Source: CALEUX01 sp964608615 (lineage in GTDB: Bacteria > Bacteroidota > Bacteroidia > Bacteroidales > Marinilabiliaceae). From it: 64,000 nucleotides of DNA. The stretch is from positions 1 through 64,000 of the forward strand of contig CAZSQG010000009.1 in the NCBI GenBank assembly GCA_964608615.1. The letters run 5' to 3'. The translations under genes were made by a program, and so were the position numbers. The notes beneath the pieces are model-generated. The model did not search any database. It worked only from the letters and a program-made list of their open reading frames with translations, and was not told the DNA's origin. Shown one piece after another: positions 25,154 through 34,526 of this stretch; within the stretch, counting starts at the first letter, position 1, and the number at the start of each line of letters is the position of its first letter.

Positions 25154-26038
25154 ATGATACCTATTACTGCGAAAATAAAAAATGGTAAAATTCTGATATC
25201 CGACGGTGCCTGGGGTACTTTTTTACAGCTAAAAGGCCTAATGCCCGGCGAATGTCCTGAATTGTGGAATCTTACACGGCCAAATAATGTTTTTGATATT
25301 GCTAAAAGCTATATCGATGCCGGATCAAACATGGTTGAAACCAACAGCTTTGGAGGTTCCATCTTTAAACTAGCGGCTTACGGTCTTGCCGATAAAGTAT
25401 ATGAAATAAATAAAGCTGCCGCGGAAATATCTCGAAAAGCAGCAGGCCCTAACCGTCATGTAATGGGCTCAATAGGCCCTTCAGGTAAAATGATAATGAT
25501 GGGCGACGTTACTTACGAAGAGTTTTATAATGCCTATAAACAACAGGCCATTGCACTAGCTGATGGTGGTGCCGATGCTCTTGTGATTGAAACCATGTCG
25601 GACCTTGACGAGGCTAAGGCTGCGGTACAGGCATGTATTGAAAACAGCAATTGTGAGGTTATCTGTACTATGACTTTTGAAAAATCAGGCGAGAATGTCT
25701 ATCATACCATGATGGGTATTACTCCCGCGCAAATGACCAAAGAACTTGTTGAAGCCGGCACTCACATAATTGGAGCCAACTGTGGTAATGGTATTCAGAA
25801 TATGATAGGTATTGTAAAAGAAATCCGATCAGTAAATAAAACCATTCCAATTCTGATTCATGCAAATGCAGGTGCTCCAATTTATAAAGAGGGCAAAACA
25901 ATCTTTCCCGAAACCCCGGAGCAAATGGCTGGTCTTGTAAAAACATTAGTCGAGGCAGGAGCCAATATTATAGGAGGTTGCTGTGGCACCACACCAGAGC
26001 ATATTAATCAAATGGCAAAATGCATTAGTAATAAATAA
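25154..26038 (+). CDS. Homocysteine S-methyltransferase family protein (MetH N-terminal type)
   Basis: A 294-aa zinc TIM barrel that methylates homocysteine to methionine, equal to the first module of MetH. Zinc ligands are Cys210 (GANCGNG) and Cys276-Cys277 (GGCCGTTPEH). Other family features: DGAWGTFLQ near residue 19, ETNSFGG, GSIGPSGK and the homocysteine-site region EAKAAVQACIE. It stands alone: the folate, B12 and activation modules of MetH are missing from this chain, and the last two are encoded by the next genes. The ATG at 25154 is used; an upstream in-frame start would add 11 residues without family support. The gap to the corrinoid gene is 49 nt, so one transcript is likely. Confidence 0.9.
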   Translation: MIPITAKIKNGKILISDGAWGTFLQLKGLMPGECPELWNLTRPNNVFDIAKSYIDAGSNMVETNSFGGSIFKLAAYGLADKVYEINKAAAEISRKAAGPNRHVMGSIGPSGKMIMMGDVTYEEFYNAYKQQAIALADGGADALVIETMSDLDEAKAAVQACIENSNCEVICTMTFEKSGENVYHTMMGITPAQMTKELVEAGTHIIGANCGNGIQNMIGIVKEIRSVNKTIPILIHANAGAPIYKEGKTIFPETPEQMAGLVKTLVEAGANIIGGCCGTTPEHINQMAKCISNK

Positions 26039-26087
26039 TACATCCTTTAGAACTATAAATTCTAAACAAATAAGAAACCATACCAAT

Positions 26088-26762
26088 ATGAATAACTCTG
26101 AGATACTTGATAAAATTCTCGAATGCGTTGAATTTGGAAAAGTAAACAAAACAGCTCCCTACCCACCAAATATGAAAGGAATGGATGGAGCCGATGAACT
26201 AACCAAACAGGCCCTTGAACAAGGCGTGCAGCCTGCCGACATCTTAAACAAGGCCTTGATTATTGCCATGGAGAAAGTAGGCCAGAAATTTTCAGAAAAG
26301 AAAATTTTTGTACCCCAAATGCTTATTGCCGCAAAAGCAATGAATGTTTCCATGGTACATCTGAAACCATATTTCCAATCGGGTGAAGTAAAACGAAAAG
26401 GGAAATTCATTATTGGTACTGTTGCCGGCGACTTGCACGATATTGGCAAAAACCTGGTCGCGATGATTGTTGAAGGTGCGGGTTGGGAGGTTATCGATCT
26501 TGGTGTTGACGTGAATTCGCAAAAGTTTATTCAATCAATTGAGGAAAATAATACTGCGGTTGTTGGTCTTTCAGCCCTTTTAACAACCACCATGCAGAGC
26601 ATGAAAAATATAGTACAGGATATCAAAGTTAAATTTCCCGATACTAAACTAATCATTGGAGGAGCTCCCATTAACGATAGTTTTAAAATAGAGATTGGTG
26701 CCGACGGTTATGCACCTGACCCACAAGGTGCTGTTGCATATTTAAACACCATAGCGAGTTAA
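26088..26762 (+). CDS. Corrinoid-binding methyltransferase protein (MtbC/MetH cobalamin module)
   Basis: A 224-aa methyl carrier: a four-helix cap domain (about residues 1-95, with MEKVGQKFSEKKIFVPQMLIAAKAM) followed by a Rossmann-type B12 domain with the cobalt-ligand motif Asp115-x-His117-x-x-Gly (GDLHDIGKN), then GLSALLTTTM and the closing IIGGAPIND / GADGYAPDPQGAV. All features match corrinoid proteins of methylamine- and methanol-type systems and of MetH. It would shuttle the methyl group between the URO-D protein and the homocysteine methyltransferase. ATG at 26088; a longer frame upstream overlaps the previous gene and is not used. Confidence 0.93.
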   Translation: MNNSEILDKILECVEFGKVNKTAPYPPNMKGMDGADELTKQALEQGVQPADILNKALIIAMEKVGQKFSEKKIFVPQMLIAAKAMNVSMVHLKPYFQSGEVKRKGKFIIGTVAGDLHDIGKNLVAMIVEGAGWEVIDLGVDVNSQKFIQSIEENNTAVVGLSALLTTTMQSMKNIVQDIKVKFPDTKLIIGGAPINDSFKIEIGADGYAPDPQGAVAYLNTIAS

Positions 26763-26813
26763 TTAAAACTAAATTCAGATATAGTTAAATCAATAAATCA
26801 GGGAGGAAAAATC

Positions 26814-27530
26814 ATTACGTCAGAAGCTATTAGTACTGAAAATTTCGTTATTGATTCGCGGTTAATAACAATCAACAGCCAAAACATTGTAAAATCGCTT
26901 GGCGTTCCACTAAACCAAGCAGATGCTTATCTCTATGATCAGATTGAGGAACAGATAAACCTCTGTCTCGAAATATCTACACCCCGCGGTTGTTATTCTG
27001 TTTTTCAGAAACCTGTTTTCCTGTCTGACTCAGAAGATATGCTCCTAAATGGAAAGACTTTTCATCTTAAGAGAATTGTGGCTTCTGCATTGTCGAAAAG
27101 CAGTGAAATAGCTGCATTTGCCGGCACCTGTGGACAAGAGGTTGAAGTATATTCCAAAAAACTGATGAGAGATGGTCATTCCATTGAGGGACTCATCGCT
27201 GATCTTGTAGGTTCTGAAATTGCAGAAACAATAGCAGGTTTTATTCATACTAGAATTGAAGAAGCCATGGCTGAAAAAGGAATAAACATCACAAATCGTT
27301 ACAGCCCTGGCTACTGTCAGTGGAATGTTTCAGATCAACAACAATTGTTTGCACTCCTTGATAAAAACAACTGTGGCATCTATCTTACCGATTCGTCATT
27401 AATGATTCCTTTAAAATCGGTTAGTGGTATAATTGGTATTGGTAAAGAGGTCCGAAACCAAGGCTACACATGTTCCAAATGCGATGCTGATTACTGTTTG
27501 TACAGGGATAAAAAGAACTCTGATCATTAA
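26814..27530 (+). CDS. Cobalamin-dependent methionine synthase activation-domain protein; probable ATT start
   Basis: A stand-alone version of the MetH activation domain, which rebinds AdoMet to reductively re-methylate oxidised cob(II)alamin. The AdoMet motif is visible as R-x-x-P-G-Y (Arg162, Pro165-Gly166-Tyr167), followed by the family segment LLDKNNCGIYLTDSSLMIPLKS and a Cys-rich tail (CSKCDADYC). The reading frame is open and clearly coding from about 26814, but the first ATG is only at 27039, far inside the domain. GGAGG at 26802-26806 is spaced 7 nt from ATT at 26814, so I place the start there (238 aa). If ATG 27039 were used, the N-terminal helices would be lost. Co-linear with the two genes upstream. 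Confidence 0.8.
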   Translation: MTSEAISTENFVIDSRLITINSQNIVKSLGVPLNQADAYLYDQIEEQINLCLEISTPRGCYSVFQKPVFLSDSEDMLLNGKTFHLKRIVASALSKSSEIAAFAGTCGQEVEVYSKKLMRDGHSIEGLIADLVGSEIAETIAGFIHTRIEEAMAEKGINITNRYSPGYCQWNVSDQQQLFALLDKNNCGIYLTDSSLMIPLKSVSGIIGIGKEVRNQGYTCSKCDADYCLYRDKKNSDH

Positions 27531-27580
27531 AAATTATTGGAAATACAAATTATTGATTTAAATATGTAACAAAAATATTT

Positions 27581-27955
27581 ATGGAAATCAGAACGCTGGA
27601 TGACTTAAAACATATTGCCGGTAAAAAAACCGACAATGTTACGTTTATGTTGCCATTTCTCGACGATCAAAAGAACAGCTATTGGAGCAATGAATTCAAC
27701 AACTTGTTAAAAGATTGCGGATGCAGTTCGGGGCAGCAATATATGTTGTATACCACTCCTTTCTATATTATTATCATGGTTGTTTTAACTTCATTCACAC
27801 TCTTCTCAAAAAAGGCCCTGATTATTATTTTTATTGCTGCTCTGATTATTACCGGGCTAACCGGAAAGATTGCCGGTATTATTCAGCGAAACCATAAAAT
27901 TCAAAAGTTGGTAAAAAATTTTTATCTGGTGAATAAGATCGAGGAAGAATCCTAA
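27581..27955 (+). CDS. Small membrane protein of unknown function, last gene of the corrinoid cluster
   Basis: A 124-aa protein I do not recognise. The N-terminal about 55 residues are soluble and contain a CGCSSG motif (about 47-52). Two adjacent membrane helices follow (about 58-75 and 79-97, IIIMVVLTSF and KKALIIIFIAAL), and the C-terminus is charged (KIEEES). It begins 50 nt after the reactivation gene on the same strand and precedes a strand switch, so it is likely co-transcribed. A link to corrinoid chemistry is by position only. Confidence 0.75.
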   Translation: MEIRTLDDLKHIAGKKTDNVTFMLPFLDDQKNSYWSNEFNNLLKDCGCSSGQQYMLYTTPFYIIIMVVLTSFTLFSKKALIIIFIAALIITGLTGKIAGIIQRNHKIQKLVKNFYLVNKIEEES

Positions 27956-28072
27956 GATTTATTCAACCAACATAAATAAAACAACCAATAGTTAATGTGA
28001 CTAGAGGTTCCATATAACAGAACAAGAACGATATAGAATAAATTTAACAGATAATAAAATAATTCAATCCAT

Positions 28073-30193
28073 TTATATTTTCATGGTTAACTGTATCCGT
28101 TTTCTCTGAATATCAACTTCAAGAACCTTAACCTGCACATGCTGATGCAGTGATACCACCTCGTTAGGATCAGACACATACTTATCGGCCAACTGGGAAA
28201 TATGTACCAAACCATCTTGTTTTACGCCCACATCCACAAATGCGCCAAAATTAGTGATATTGGTAATAATACCAGGCAGTTCCATACCCTGCTTCAAATC
28301 ATTGATTGTATGCACATCCGATGAAAACTCAAAAACCTTAATCATCTTACGTGGGTCGCGTCCCGGTTTTTCAAGCTCTGCTTTAATATCAGTTAAAGTT
28401 GGCATGCCAACTTTTTCGGTTACATATTGTTTCAGATCTACACTATCGCGTAGTGCTTTATTATTAATTAGGTCGGCCACACTGCAATTTATATCAGAAG
28501 CCATTTTCTCAACTATAGAATATGATTCGGGGTGTACAGCGGAGTTATCCAATGGATTTTTAGCCCCGGATATTCGCAAAAATCCGGCGCTCTGCTCAAA
28601 AGCTTTGGCTCCCAGCCGTGGAACTTTTGTTAATTGCTTACGCGACGAAAAGGGCCCGTTTTCGGCTCGAAACTCAACAATATTCTTAGCTAGTTGAGGT
28701 CCTAAACCTGAAACATAGGTTAACAAATGGTGACTGGCAGTATTAAGCTCCACCCCAACCATGTTCACACACGATTCAACCACCTGATCGAGTGAGCCCT
28801 TCAAACGATTCTGGTCAACATCATGCTGGTATTGCCCAACTCCAATCGATTTAGGGTCAATCTTAACCAACTCAGCCAGTGGGTCCATAAGCCTGCGTCC
28901 GATAGAGACTGATCCACGAACGGTAACATCGTATTCAGGAAATTCATCACGAGCTGTCTTGCTGGCGCTATAAACAGAAGCGCCATCTTCACTAACCACA
29001 AAAACCTGCAAATCGCGATTAAATCGCATACTACGGATTAACGATTCTGTTTCGCGAGAAGCAGTTCCATTTCCAATGGCAATAGCATCAATCTTATAAG
29101 CATCAACCAACGATTCTATCTTACGTGCAGCCTGCTTATATTCGTTCTGAGGAGCATGCGGATAAATATTCTCGTTATGCAACAAATTCCCTTGCGCATC
29201 AATACAAACAACCTTACAACCACTTCGAAATCCAGGATCAATAGCCAACACCCGCTTTTGACCAAGTGGAGGTGAAAGCAACAGTTGGCGCAGATTGGCA
29301 GCAAACACACGGATAGCCTCTGTTTCAGCCTTTTCACGTAATGCTGAAGCCACTTCATTCTCTATTGATGGTGCCAACAAACGTTTATACGAATCCTCAA
29401 CAGCCAATGAAACCTGCTCAGATGCAGCCGTGCGGCCCTTTACAAAATAACGATTCAGGCGTTCAATAGCAGGTTCCGAATCGGGTGCTACCATCACTTT
29501 TAAAAAACCCTCCTTTTCGGCACGACGCATGGCCAGCAACCTATGCGAAGGACAACGGCTAATGGGTTCATCAAACTCAAAATAATCACGATATTTTGCA
29601 GCCTCTTCTTCTTTTCCTTTTACCAGTTTGGACGAAATAACCGCACCACGCTCAAACACCGATCGTACAATTTCACGGGCAGTAAGATGTTCATTTACCC
29701 TTTCGGCAATAATATCACGTGCACCCTGCAAAGCCTCCTCCACATCAGGAACTTCATCATTAATAAAAGCTATTGCTTTGGATTCCAAATCATTGTCCTG
29801 CTGTTTCATTAAAATATCAGCCAATGGCTCCAAACCTCTCTCTTTAGCTTTAACAGCACGAGTTTTGCGTTTTGGCTTATAGGGCAAATAAATATCTTCC
29901 AGTTCATTGGCATCCCAGGTAGATTCAATTTTCCTTTTTAACTCATCAGTGAGTTGCCCCTGCTCTTCAATAGTATTAAGAATACTTTCGCGACGTTTTT
30001 GAATCTCCTGTAATTTTTCGTAACGCTCTTTAATAATTCCAATTTGCACCTCATCCAGACTCCCGGTCATCTCCTTACGATAACGACTAATAAAGGGTAT
30101 TGTGGCACCTTCGTTTAATAATGAGATGGTACTGGCCACCTGCTTTTCAGAAATATTGGATTCAGCTGCAATAAATTTTGAATAGAGCTCCAT
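28073..30193 (-). CDS. tex: Tex-family S1 RNA-binding protein
   Basis: Conserved 706-aa transcription accessory protein. N-terminal HTH-type Tex domain (QVASTISLLNEGATIPFISRYRKEMTGSLDE), a YqgF/RNase H-like domain in the middle (ILAIDPGFRSG as VLAIDPGFRSG, about residue 314), helix-hairpin-helix motifs (FSSRKQLTKVPRLGAKAFEQSAGF, about 500) and a C-terminal S1 domain (about 625-695; LPGIITNITNFGAFVDVGVKQDGLVHISQ). Homologues bind nucleic acid and affect toxin expression and transcription. Monocistronic; ATG at 30193. Confidence 0.95.
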   Translation of the reverse strand: MELYSKFIAAESNISEKQVASTISLLNEGATIPFISRYRKEMTGSLDEVQIGIIKERYEKLQEIQKRRESILNTIEEQGQLTDELKRKIESTWDANELEDIYLPYKPKRKTRAVKAKERGLEPLADILMKQQDNDLESKAIAFINDEVPDVEEALQGARDIIAERVNEHLTAREIVRSVFERGAVISSKLVKGKEEEAAKYRDYFEFDEPISRCPSHRLLAMRRAEKEGFLKVMVAPDSEPAIERLNRYFVKGRTAASEQVSLAVEDSYKRLLAPSIENEVASALREKAETEAIRVFAANLRQLLLSPPLGQKRVLAIDPGFRSGCKVVCIDAQGNLLHNENIYPHAPQNEYKQAARKIESLVDAYKIDAIAIGNGTASRETESLIRSMRFNRDLQVFVVSEDGASVYSASKTARDEFPEYDVTVRGSVSIGRRLMDPLAELVKIDPKSIGVGQYQHDVDQNRLKGSLDQVVESCVNMVGVELNTASHHLLTYVSGLGPQLAKNIVEFRAENGPFSSRKQLTKVPRLGAKAFEQSAGFLRISGAKNPLDNSAVHPESYSIVEKMASDINCSVADLINNKALRDSVDLKQYVTEKVGMPTLTDIKAELEKPGRDPRKMIKVFEFSSDVHTINDLKQGMELPGIITNITNFGAFVDVGVKQDGLVHISQLADKYVSDPNEVVSLHQHVQVKVLEVDIQRKRIQLTMKI

Positions 30194-30289
30194 GGTAAAA
30201 TTGATCGTTAGTTTCTAAATTTAATGTTGACTGCAAAAAATTTAATGTCTTGTTATTGGAAACTCAAAACAAGATACTAAATTGATATT

Positions 30290-32551
30290 TCAGATTCCCT
30301 TTTTATATTGACCCTTAATGGTTGGATAAATTATTTCATTAATATCCTTTTCTGAATCGGGAATTCCACCTAATAGATTCTCAAAAAGCCTAATAATGTT
30401 TGTTTTATCCACCTTTATTTTTGTTTTGGTATTCACATCCCTTAAATCGATAAAGAAACTTGAAAAGAGATCCTGAACATCTGTAACAACCTCCAAATTC
30501 ATATAATTAATTTCATTATAGAGGATATTATAGTTCCCTTTTGTTTTTTCAATTATAAAGGTTTTATTTTTAAGATTAGTTATAGTCGTTGATTTTTCAC
30601 ATTTCTGAATGCAAATATCATCAATTTTATTCTTTTCGCATCCAGCAACCTGATAAAACAAGCATTGCCTACTAGTAATCAGGGATATAGGGTAATAAAT
30701 ACGATAAAAGAGATCAAATCCATCTGGTTTTTTAATCTTCTTAATCTGAGTTTCACTAATCTCGTTGGATATAAATGAGCCGCAACAGTTAAAATTCTCT
30801 TTAAAGCTTAATAAACTAAAGGAATTTACCACGTTGAGATAGGGACCGGCTATCCAGGGAATTCCTTGTTGATAAGCTTCATAAGCGATTCCCGTATTGT
30901 TAGTGACAATGCTGTTTGGTTTCACAAGATGCAAAAATTCAACCGCAGCAGTGTAATCTTCACCAATTATAACAGATGCAAACCAAGGAATAAGGTTTCT
31001 GTTTTTTATGAAAAGATCAACAAATTCCAAATAATCGTTTCTAAAACTGTTGGGCAGTTGAAAATATATAACAGTAGATGTTTCATGGCAAAGAAACATA
31101 TCGCATCGCGAGTCTATTAAAACCGAAAGAGAGGGCTTTATTACTGCCCTTTTGTGCCTTTTTAGGATGGGAACATCAATTGGATCAACATATTCTCTGG
31201 ATCCGTTGAGAATGAACAACAGTTTTCGTTTAATAGAAGTAAGCTCTTTGAAGGAAATAAAAAGATTCGATTTAAGATTAGTTAAATCAAGGTGTTCAAT
31301 ATAATACTCTGTTTCATTGATCGCCTTTAACCGGCTAAAAAGCACGTCTTGATTCAATTCTTCCGTATCGGCATTTTTTAAATTATTGGTGGAGAGCACA
31401 TAAAACGAACTATCTGGAGTTTCCACCAACACCTTTAAAGGCGATCCAGATTCTCCCGAAATGGTTATTGTCAAAGGTGTCTTTTCAATACTTAATTGAT
31501 TCAATTTATTTTCAACCGAAGTAATGATTCCTGTCCGCTCGTTATATATATCACCTTTGGCTTTTTCCAGCTTCTCGTTGGATGAGTCGCCATTTTTTTC
31601 AGATAAATGGATAGCCGAATGATCGCGGGGATTGTTAATGAACATATCCCTGGTAATTTCGCCCTTCAAAAAACCGTTTGAAAAATCGCGGTTAAACACT
31701 TTATAAATAGCGCTCTTATCTTCAATCAATTCTTCTCCATCATAGAAACGCTGAAGCTGCTTTCGCCATGCCTCAACTATTGTAAAAACATAATGGAATT
31801 TTTTTATCCGTCCCTCAATCTTGATGGAATCCACCCCTGCGCATGAAAGTTCACTCAGATCAAGATAGGCTGAATTGTCCTTAAGGTTAAGCGGAAACTC
31901 ATTGCCTTCGGGAGTAGTAATATACTGATCTCTGCATGGCTGACTGCATCTTCCGCGATTTCCTGAGTTTCCGCCATGAAAAGAACTCATGTAACAGATA
32001 CCCGAAAATGAGAGACAGTAGGAACCGTGAACAAAAACCTCAATTAAAATATCATTTTGGTGCGCTACCTCCGACAAAGCTTTTATCTCACTAATGCTCA
32101 ACTCCCTGGAAAGATTAACACGTGTAGCGTTCAGTTTTCCTAAAAACCGGATCTGACCTTCGTTATGAGTTGTTAGTTGCGTGGACGCATGAATTTTAAG
32201 ACCTCCAAAATAGCGCGATAACAAATAAAACATCCCCAAATCCTGAACAATGATTCCATCAATACTTGTATTTACTAATTTGTTCAACAAAGCAATGATG
32301 GAAGGGATTTCACTTTCCACAATGATTATATTGAGAGTAAGAAAAACCTTGCAGTTGTTATTGTGGGCAAGCCTTAAAATTCCACCTAAATCTTCGAAGC
32401 CTATATTTGCAGCACGGTTTCTTGCGTTGAATTTATCCAGACCACAGTAAACTGCATCAGCACCTGCAGCTATAGCAGCTTTAATAGAACCAACATCTCC
32501 CCCGGGCGCCAGTAATTCAATCTTTTTATTCACATTGATATTATATTCCAT
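30290..32551 (-). CDS. U32 peptidase family protein (RlhA/YdcP-like)
   Basis: A protein of about 753 aa. The N-terminal U32 core has IELLAPGGD near residue 10, ASTQLTTHN, the signature EVFVHGSYCLSFSGICYMSS with conserved Cys, and RGRCSQPCR, which likely hold the Fe-S or catalytic site. The long C-terminal region (after about 330) is divergent but keeps a Cys cluster (GCEKNKIDDICIQKC). E. coli RlhA hydroxylates 23S rRNA C2501 and other members make prephenate-linked tRNA or RNA hydroxylations; others are called collagenases, which is weakly supported. ATG at 32551 is preferred to an in-frame TTG 18 nt upstream. Confidence 0.88.
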   Translation of the reverse strand: MEYNINVNKKIELLAPGGDVGSIKAAIAAGADAVYCGLDKFNARNRAANIGFEDLGGILRLAHNNNCKVFLTLNIIIVESEIPSIIALLNKLVNTSIDGIIVQDLGMFYLLSRYFGGLKIHASTQLTTHNEGQIRFLGKLNATRVNLSRELSISEIKALSEVAHQNDILIEVFVHGSYCLSFSGICYMSSFHGGNSGNRGRCSQPCRDQYITTPEGNEFPLNLKDNSAYLDLSELSCAGVDSIKIEGRIKKFHYVFTIVEAWRKQLQRFYDGEELIEDKSAIYKVFNRDFSNGFLKGEITRDMFINNPRDHSAIHLSEKNGDSSNEKLEKAKGDIYNERTGIITSVENKLNQLSIEKTPLTITISGESGSPLKVLVETPDSSFYVLSTNNLKNADTEELNQDVLFSRLKAINETEYYIEHLDLTNLKSNLFISFKELTSIKRKLLFILNGSREYVDPIDVPILKRHKRAVIKPSLSVLIDSRCDMFLCHETSTVIYFQLPNSFRNDYLEFVDLFIKNRNLIPWFASVIIGEDYTAAVEFLHLVKPNSIVTNNTGIAYEAYQQGIPWIAGPYLNVVNSFSLLSFKENFNCCGSFISNEISETQIKKIKKPDGFDLFYRIYYPISLITSRQCLFYQVAGCEKNKIDDICIQKCEKSTTITNLKNKTFIIEKTKGNYNILYNEINYMNLEVVTDVQDLFSSFFIDLRDVNTKTKIKVDKTNIIRLFENLLGGIPDSEKDINEIIYPTIKGQYKKGI

Positions 32552-32569
32552 CTGATTATTCTTAGCCAA

Positions 32570-33085
32570 ATTACACTACAAGGCAATAAGTTTTTAGCTT
32601 ATACTGCAATAGTTTAGCCATTGAACAGCCTATATTTCCGAATGATCATTAAACTGACAAAAGGGAAACGAGTTATTCCTGTTAGGGGAAATTAAGAAAA
32701 GCTTTAAGTAATCGAATAATAAATATGCTTGGCTAAAAAGGCATTTATTATTTACAACTCTGAGGAAATAACGATAAACCTTGAGCCAACCTATCTATAA
32801 AAAAGACTCACAAAAAAAACTCGAATGCTGTTATTAAAAAACATCAATATCCGTGTTGATACCAACCTTTTTTTAATGGTCGATCGCCCCAACAGAGCAT
32901 GCAGATAGTTCATCTCACAGAAAAACATTCCATCCAGGCATCGATACGGATATTCATTAAAAAAAACATTATTTCTCTATCTCTGTTAATGAAAACACAA
33001 AACTATTATTATGCTTGAGATTAACATCTTGCCATTACAATAAAACAACAATCAATTAAAGAAAAATTGAAATACTGAGGCCTAT
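32570..33085. other. Intergenic region, 516 bp, holding a dispersed repeat
   Basis: No gene is seen. Its main content is repeat copy A (32844-32959), listed separately. The remainder is AT-rich. Confidence 0.6.
32844..32959 (-). repeat. MITE-like dispersed repeat, copy A
   Basis: About 116 bp that aligns, on the minus strand, along its whole length with 46238-46351 at roughly 80% identity. The ends are inverted repeats of each other with the shared core AATATCCGT followed by a GAT-CC pattern. No family could be assigned. Confidence 0.75.
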
Positions 33086-34333
33086 TTATCTGCTACTCCC
33101 AGGCTTGCGAGAACCGGATTTACCGGAAAAGCTTTTCCCTCCACCATTACCGCCACGACTAAATCCTCGTCCTATTTTACGTGAACCGGGTTTATATTCT
33201 GGTCCGGGATCAAAACCTTCGGGTAATGGAACTTTATAAACAACCGTATCAATAAGTTTTTCAATCATCGAAAATTCATACTGATCTTTATCGTTAATAA
33301 AAGTCAATGCTACACCAGTTGATTTTGCTCTTGCCGTACGACCAACACGGTGCACATAATCTTCGGCATCGTTGGGAACATCAAAGTTGATTACCAAATC
33401 AATACCATCCACATCAATGCCACGTGCAATAATATCCGTGGCTACAAGAATCTGCACATTTCTATTTTTAAAATTACGCATAACCTCCTCGCGTTCGGCT
33501 TGTTCCAAATCGGAATGTATTGCTGAAGCATCCAATCCGGTTTGACGCAATGAGCGATGAATTTCCTTCACCTTTAACTTGGTAGATGAGAAAATGAGAA
33601 CACTATTTACATCCTTACCTTTTAACAGACTAATAATTAAAGGAATTTTTTGCGTATCATAAACAAGATAAGCACCTTGCAGAATACCCTCCGCAGGCTT
33701 TGATATGGAAATATTAATCTCCAATGGATTATTCAATAGCTTTTTCGATAACTGCCGAATTTTTGGTGGCATTGTGGCAGAAAAAAGCAATGTTTGCCGT
33801 TTCTTTGGCAAAGTACCTACTATCTGCATTATATCATCGTGAAAACCCATATCCAGCATACGATCGCCTTCATCCAAAATCAGATGAATAACAGTTGACA
33901 TATCAACGTAACCCATTGTTAAATGCTGGATAAGCCTTCCTGGTGTAGCCACAATAACACTAACACCTTGTACAATGGCATTTTTCTGGCGATCCCACAA
34001 ACCCGCATCATTTCCACCATAAACAGCTATTGATGAAACTGGTAAAAAATAAGAAAAACCTTCCAACTGTTGATCAATTTGAATGGCTAACTCCCGCGTG
34101 GGAACCAAAATCAATGTAGTAACTCCCTTAGGATGTTGAGTAACTAATTCGTTTAGAACAGGCAAAAGATAAGCAGCTGTTTTACCCGTTCCAGTCTGAG
34201 CACAGGCAATCAAATCGTTTCCCTTCATAATAACAGGGATTGTTTGTTCCTGCACCGGCGTAGCTTCGTCAAAACGCATTGCGTCAAGTCCATCAAGGAC
34301 CTCTGCAGAAAACTCAAACTCTTTAAACTTCAA
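33086..34333 (-). CDS. DEAD-box RNA helicase with Gly/Arg-rich tail
   Basis: A 415-aa RhlE/DeaD-like helicase. It carries the Q motif (TPVQEQTIP), Walker A AQTGTGKT, PTRELAIQ, DEGD instead of DEAD in motif II (LILDEGDRMLDMG), SAT, and HRVGRTARA. A C-terminal tail rich in Gly, Arg and Ser (RGFSRGGNGGGKSFSGKSG) is the usual RNA-binding extension. It is paralogous to the helicase at 2.3 kb. The Ala-to-Gly change in motif II is conservative and occurs in active relatives. Confidence 0.92.
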   Translation of the reverse strand: MKFKEFEFSAEVLDGLDAMRFDEATPVQEQTIPVIMKGNDLIACAQTGTGKTAAYLLPVLNELVTQHPKGVTTLILVPTRELAIQIDQQLEGFSYFLPVSSIAVYGGNDAGLWDRQKNAIVQGVSVIVATPGRLIQHLTMGYVDMSTVIHLILDEGDRMLDMGFHDDIMQIVGTLPKKRQTLLFSATMPPKIRQLSKKLLNNPLEINISISKPAEGILQGAYLVYDTQKIPLIISLLKGKDVNSVLIFSSTKLKVKEIHRSLRQTGLDASAIHSDLEQAEREEVMRNFKNRNVQILVATDIIARGIDVDGIDLVINFDVPNDAEDYVHRVGRTARAKSTGVALTFINDKDQYEFSMIEKLIDTVVYKVPLPEGFDPGPEYKPGSRKIGRGFSRGGNGGGKSFSGKSGSRKPGSSR

Positions 34334-34526
34334 AATAGTAATTATTAAGTTCCGTCAATAGTTATTTAGGAAATGTATATCAAGTCAATTAGGCCCATCA
34401 TTTGGGATCATCCTTTAACTAATCAGTCATACACAAGACATCTATCGACAATATTATCATCAATTGTTTATACTTTTTTCAACTTCTCTTCTCTCTGGTC
34501 CCATTTTCATTTCTCCGACTGTAGAT

